A stretch of 64,000 bases of DNA from Candidatus Chlorohelix allophototropha. GTDB taxonomy: Bacteria; Chloroflexota; Chloroflexia; Chloroheliales; Chloroheliaceae. Below, piece by piece: positions 62,546 through 64,000 of this stretch. The stretch is from positions 806,001 through 870,000 of the forward strand of contig NZ_CP128399.1 in assembly GCF_030389965.1 (NCBI RefSeq), written 5' to 3'. Under the pieces are notes generated by a model. It made no database searches. It was not told the origin of the DNA and saw nothing but the letters and a program-made list of their open reading frames with translations. Positions within the stretch are counted from its first letter, which is position 1. Every line of letters begins with the position of its first letter. The position numbers were made by a program, and so were the translations under genes.

Positions 62546-64000
62546 TTAAACTGTCTGTAGCGCCGATGCTTCTGGTTGATTTTGCTTGAACAAATGGTAT
62601 ACCAACGCATATTCAAGGCTATCTGCTAGCGCAAACCAACTGGCTTCTATCACATTGGTGCTACTGCCCACGGTCTGCCAAATTTCATGCCCATCGCTAC
62701 TGGTAATAGTAACCCGAATACCGCTGGCAGTGCCATCTTCATTTACCACCCGCACCTTATAATCGGTCAGTCGTACCGCATCAAGTTGAGGGTAATATAC
62801 TACAAGCGCCTTGCGTAACGCTGCGTCCAAGGCATTGACCGGCCCATTCCCATCTGCAACGGTATGCAACATATTTCCGGCAACTTGCAACTTGACGGTT
62901 GCCTCGCTCAGCAAGCCTTCATTGCTACTGGCGCGCCGCTCTGATAGCACCAACATGTCGCGCAACTCAAAGGGAGCGATGTAACCCGGTTGTGTGCGCC
63001 ACATTATCAATTCAATGCTCGCTTCGGCATTTTCAAAGTGGAATCCACGATTTTCAAGTTGCTTTATCTGTTCGATTACTTCTTTTACTTCGGCATCACC
63101 CTTGTGCATCTGCAAGCCAAGCTGATAGGCTTTATGCAAAACATTGCTTTGCCCACTCAATTCCGAAATCAAAACGCGCTGGCTATTCCCAACACTTTCA
63201 GGCACGATATGCTCATAGGTGCGGCGATCCTTCATAACCGCATCCACATGCACGCCACCCTTATGAGCAAAGGCGCTGCGACCAACGAAGGGTAGCTGAT
63301 TATTGTGTGAAAGGTTTGCCACTTCTGCCACATATCGGGAGATTTCGGTTAGATTTTTAAGATTGCCTTCGGGCAAGCATTGATAACCCATCTTTAATTC
63401 AAGGTTGGGTAATACAGAACAAAGGCTAACGTTACCGCAGCGTTCCCCGTAACCGTTAATCGTGCCTTGTACTTGCTCTGCTCCGTTCCGAACGGCAGTA
63501 AGGGTATTAGCACAAGCCAAATCGCCATCGTTATGTACGTGAATGCCCAAACGCGCGTTAGGAATAGTTTCTTTCACCCGCGAGATGATTCCCGGCACTT
63601 CTTCGGTCAGCAAGCCACCGTTGGTATCACACAACACAATCCAGTCCGCACCGGCGGCGTGGGCTTGGCGTAGCGTTTCGAGCGCATAATCCGGATTTGC
63701 TTTGTAACCATCGAAGAAATGCTCTGCATCGTAAACCACTTCGCGTCCTGCTTTTTTCAAGTAGGCGACACTATCCGAAATCATATTCAGATTTTCTTCG
63801 AGAGTAGTACCCAAAGCGCGAATTACATGCAAATCCCAAGTTTTCCCGAAAATTGTTATTACCGGAGTTTTTGCCGCAATCAGCAAACGTAGGTTGGTAT
63901 CCTCTTCAGGCAAAACATTGGCGCGGCGAGTGCTACCGAAAGCCGAGAGCTTTGCATTTTTTAGCTGCAATTCGCCTGCTGCCGCCCGCGCAAAGAACTC
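62546..64000 (-). CDS. cimA: (R)-citramalate synthase / 2-isopropylmalate synthase family (5' partial)
   Basis: The frame is open to the right edge of the window, so the N-terminal part with the first catalytic residues is missing. The visible part has IFGKTWDLHVIRALGTTLEE, DAEHFFDGYKANPDYALETL, LCDTNGGLLTEEV, the metal-site HVHNDGDLACANTL, and FAHKGGVHVDAV. A C-terminal regulatory domain (about the last 120 residues) follows. HFFDGYK and the overall pattern match citramalate synthase, which condenses pyruvate and acetyl-CoA for isoleucine synthesis, better than LeuA. A strong terminator lies downstream. Confidence 0.92.
   Translation of the reverse strand, partial: EFFARAAAGELQLKNAKLSAFGSTRRANVLPEEDTNLRLLIAAKTPVITIFGKTWDLHVIRALGTTLEENLNMISDSVAYLKKAGREVVYDAEHFFDGYKANPDYALETLRQAHAAGADWIVLCDTNGGLLTEEVPGIISRVKETIPNARLGIHVHNDGDLACANTLTAVRNGAEQVQGTINGYGERCGNVSLCSVLPNLELKMGYQCLPEGNLKNLTEISRYVAEVANLSHNNQLPFVGRSAFAHKGGVHVDAVMKDRRTYEHIVPESVGNSQRVLISELSGQSNVLHKAYQLGLQMHKGDAEVKEVIEQIKQLENRGFHFENAEASIELIMWRTQPGYIAPFELRDMLVLSERRASSNEGLLSEATVKLQVAGNMLHTVADGNGPVNALDAALRKALVVYYPQLDAVRLTDYKVRVVNEDGTASGIRVTITSSDGHEIWQTVGSSTNVIEASWFALADSLEYALVYHLFKQNQPEASALQTV

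Overview
The window comes from a bacterial chromosome of moderate GC content (about half AT by eye). The gene set (an extracellular-type contractile injection system of the cyanobacterial/actinobacterial/Chloroflexota kind, MurT/GatD, a C4 zinc-ribbon protein, a PgpH-YbeY-DgkA operon, citramalate synthase, an orphan b6-type cytochrome b) is most reminiscent of Chloroflexota. That is an impression from protein resemblance; no rRNA or other marker gene is present to confirm it. No tRNA, rRNA, CRISPR array or intact insertion sequence was seen.

Region 1 (1-23631, all +) is a contractile injection system (eCIS) locus, cut at its left end. In order: AAA ATPase (partial), DUF4157 protein, Pvc16-type cap protein, an enlarged sheath, tube protein 1, a tail-assembly-chaperone-like protein with a DUF6760-like ORF in the -1 frame, tube protein 2, a 1306-residue repeat protein, LysM adaptor, VgrG-type spike, PAAR tip, gp25, gp47/J, a YbjN-like protein, tail protein I, a baseplate-like protein fused to a DUF4159-like domain, a tiny membrane ORF, and a 1776-residue protein with two degenerate CHAT domains, TPR arrays and a C-terminal membrane anchor. 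Between the chaperone-like gene and the DUF6760-like ORF lies what reads as a complete programmed -1 frameshift signal: slippery heptamer, 6-base spacer and 10-bp stem-loop. The downstream ORF has no usable start codon of its own.

Region 2 (23632-39841) is mostly ordinary chromosome: YceI; a small minus-strand ORF; a coiled-coil protein, zinc-ribbon protein and HEAT-like protein; murT and gatD with a Pro/Gln-rich membrane protein gene between them; a malonyl-CoA-synthetase-like ligase; a MoxR/DUF58/transglutaminase operon; and a two-gene operon of a small membrane protein and an unusual cytochrome b.

Region 3 (about 39900-53435) is a compact NRPS cluster: C-C-A-T, then C-TauD dioxygenase, then C-A-T plus a release domain resembling cyanobacterial acyl-ACP reductase rather than a normal thioesterase or SDR reductase. 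A stand-alone condensation protein and a small unknown ORF lie convergently, downstream of lysA. The domain content suggests a short hydroxylated peptide released as an aldehyde.

Region 4 (53577-64000) holds lysA, a multi-spanning GT-C-like glycosyltransferase, an AcuI/YhdH-type reductase (+), the tight minus-strand operon pgpH-like / ybeY / dgkA-like / GT4 glycosyltransferase, and a citramalate synthase gene running off the right edge.
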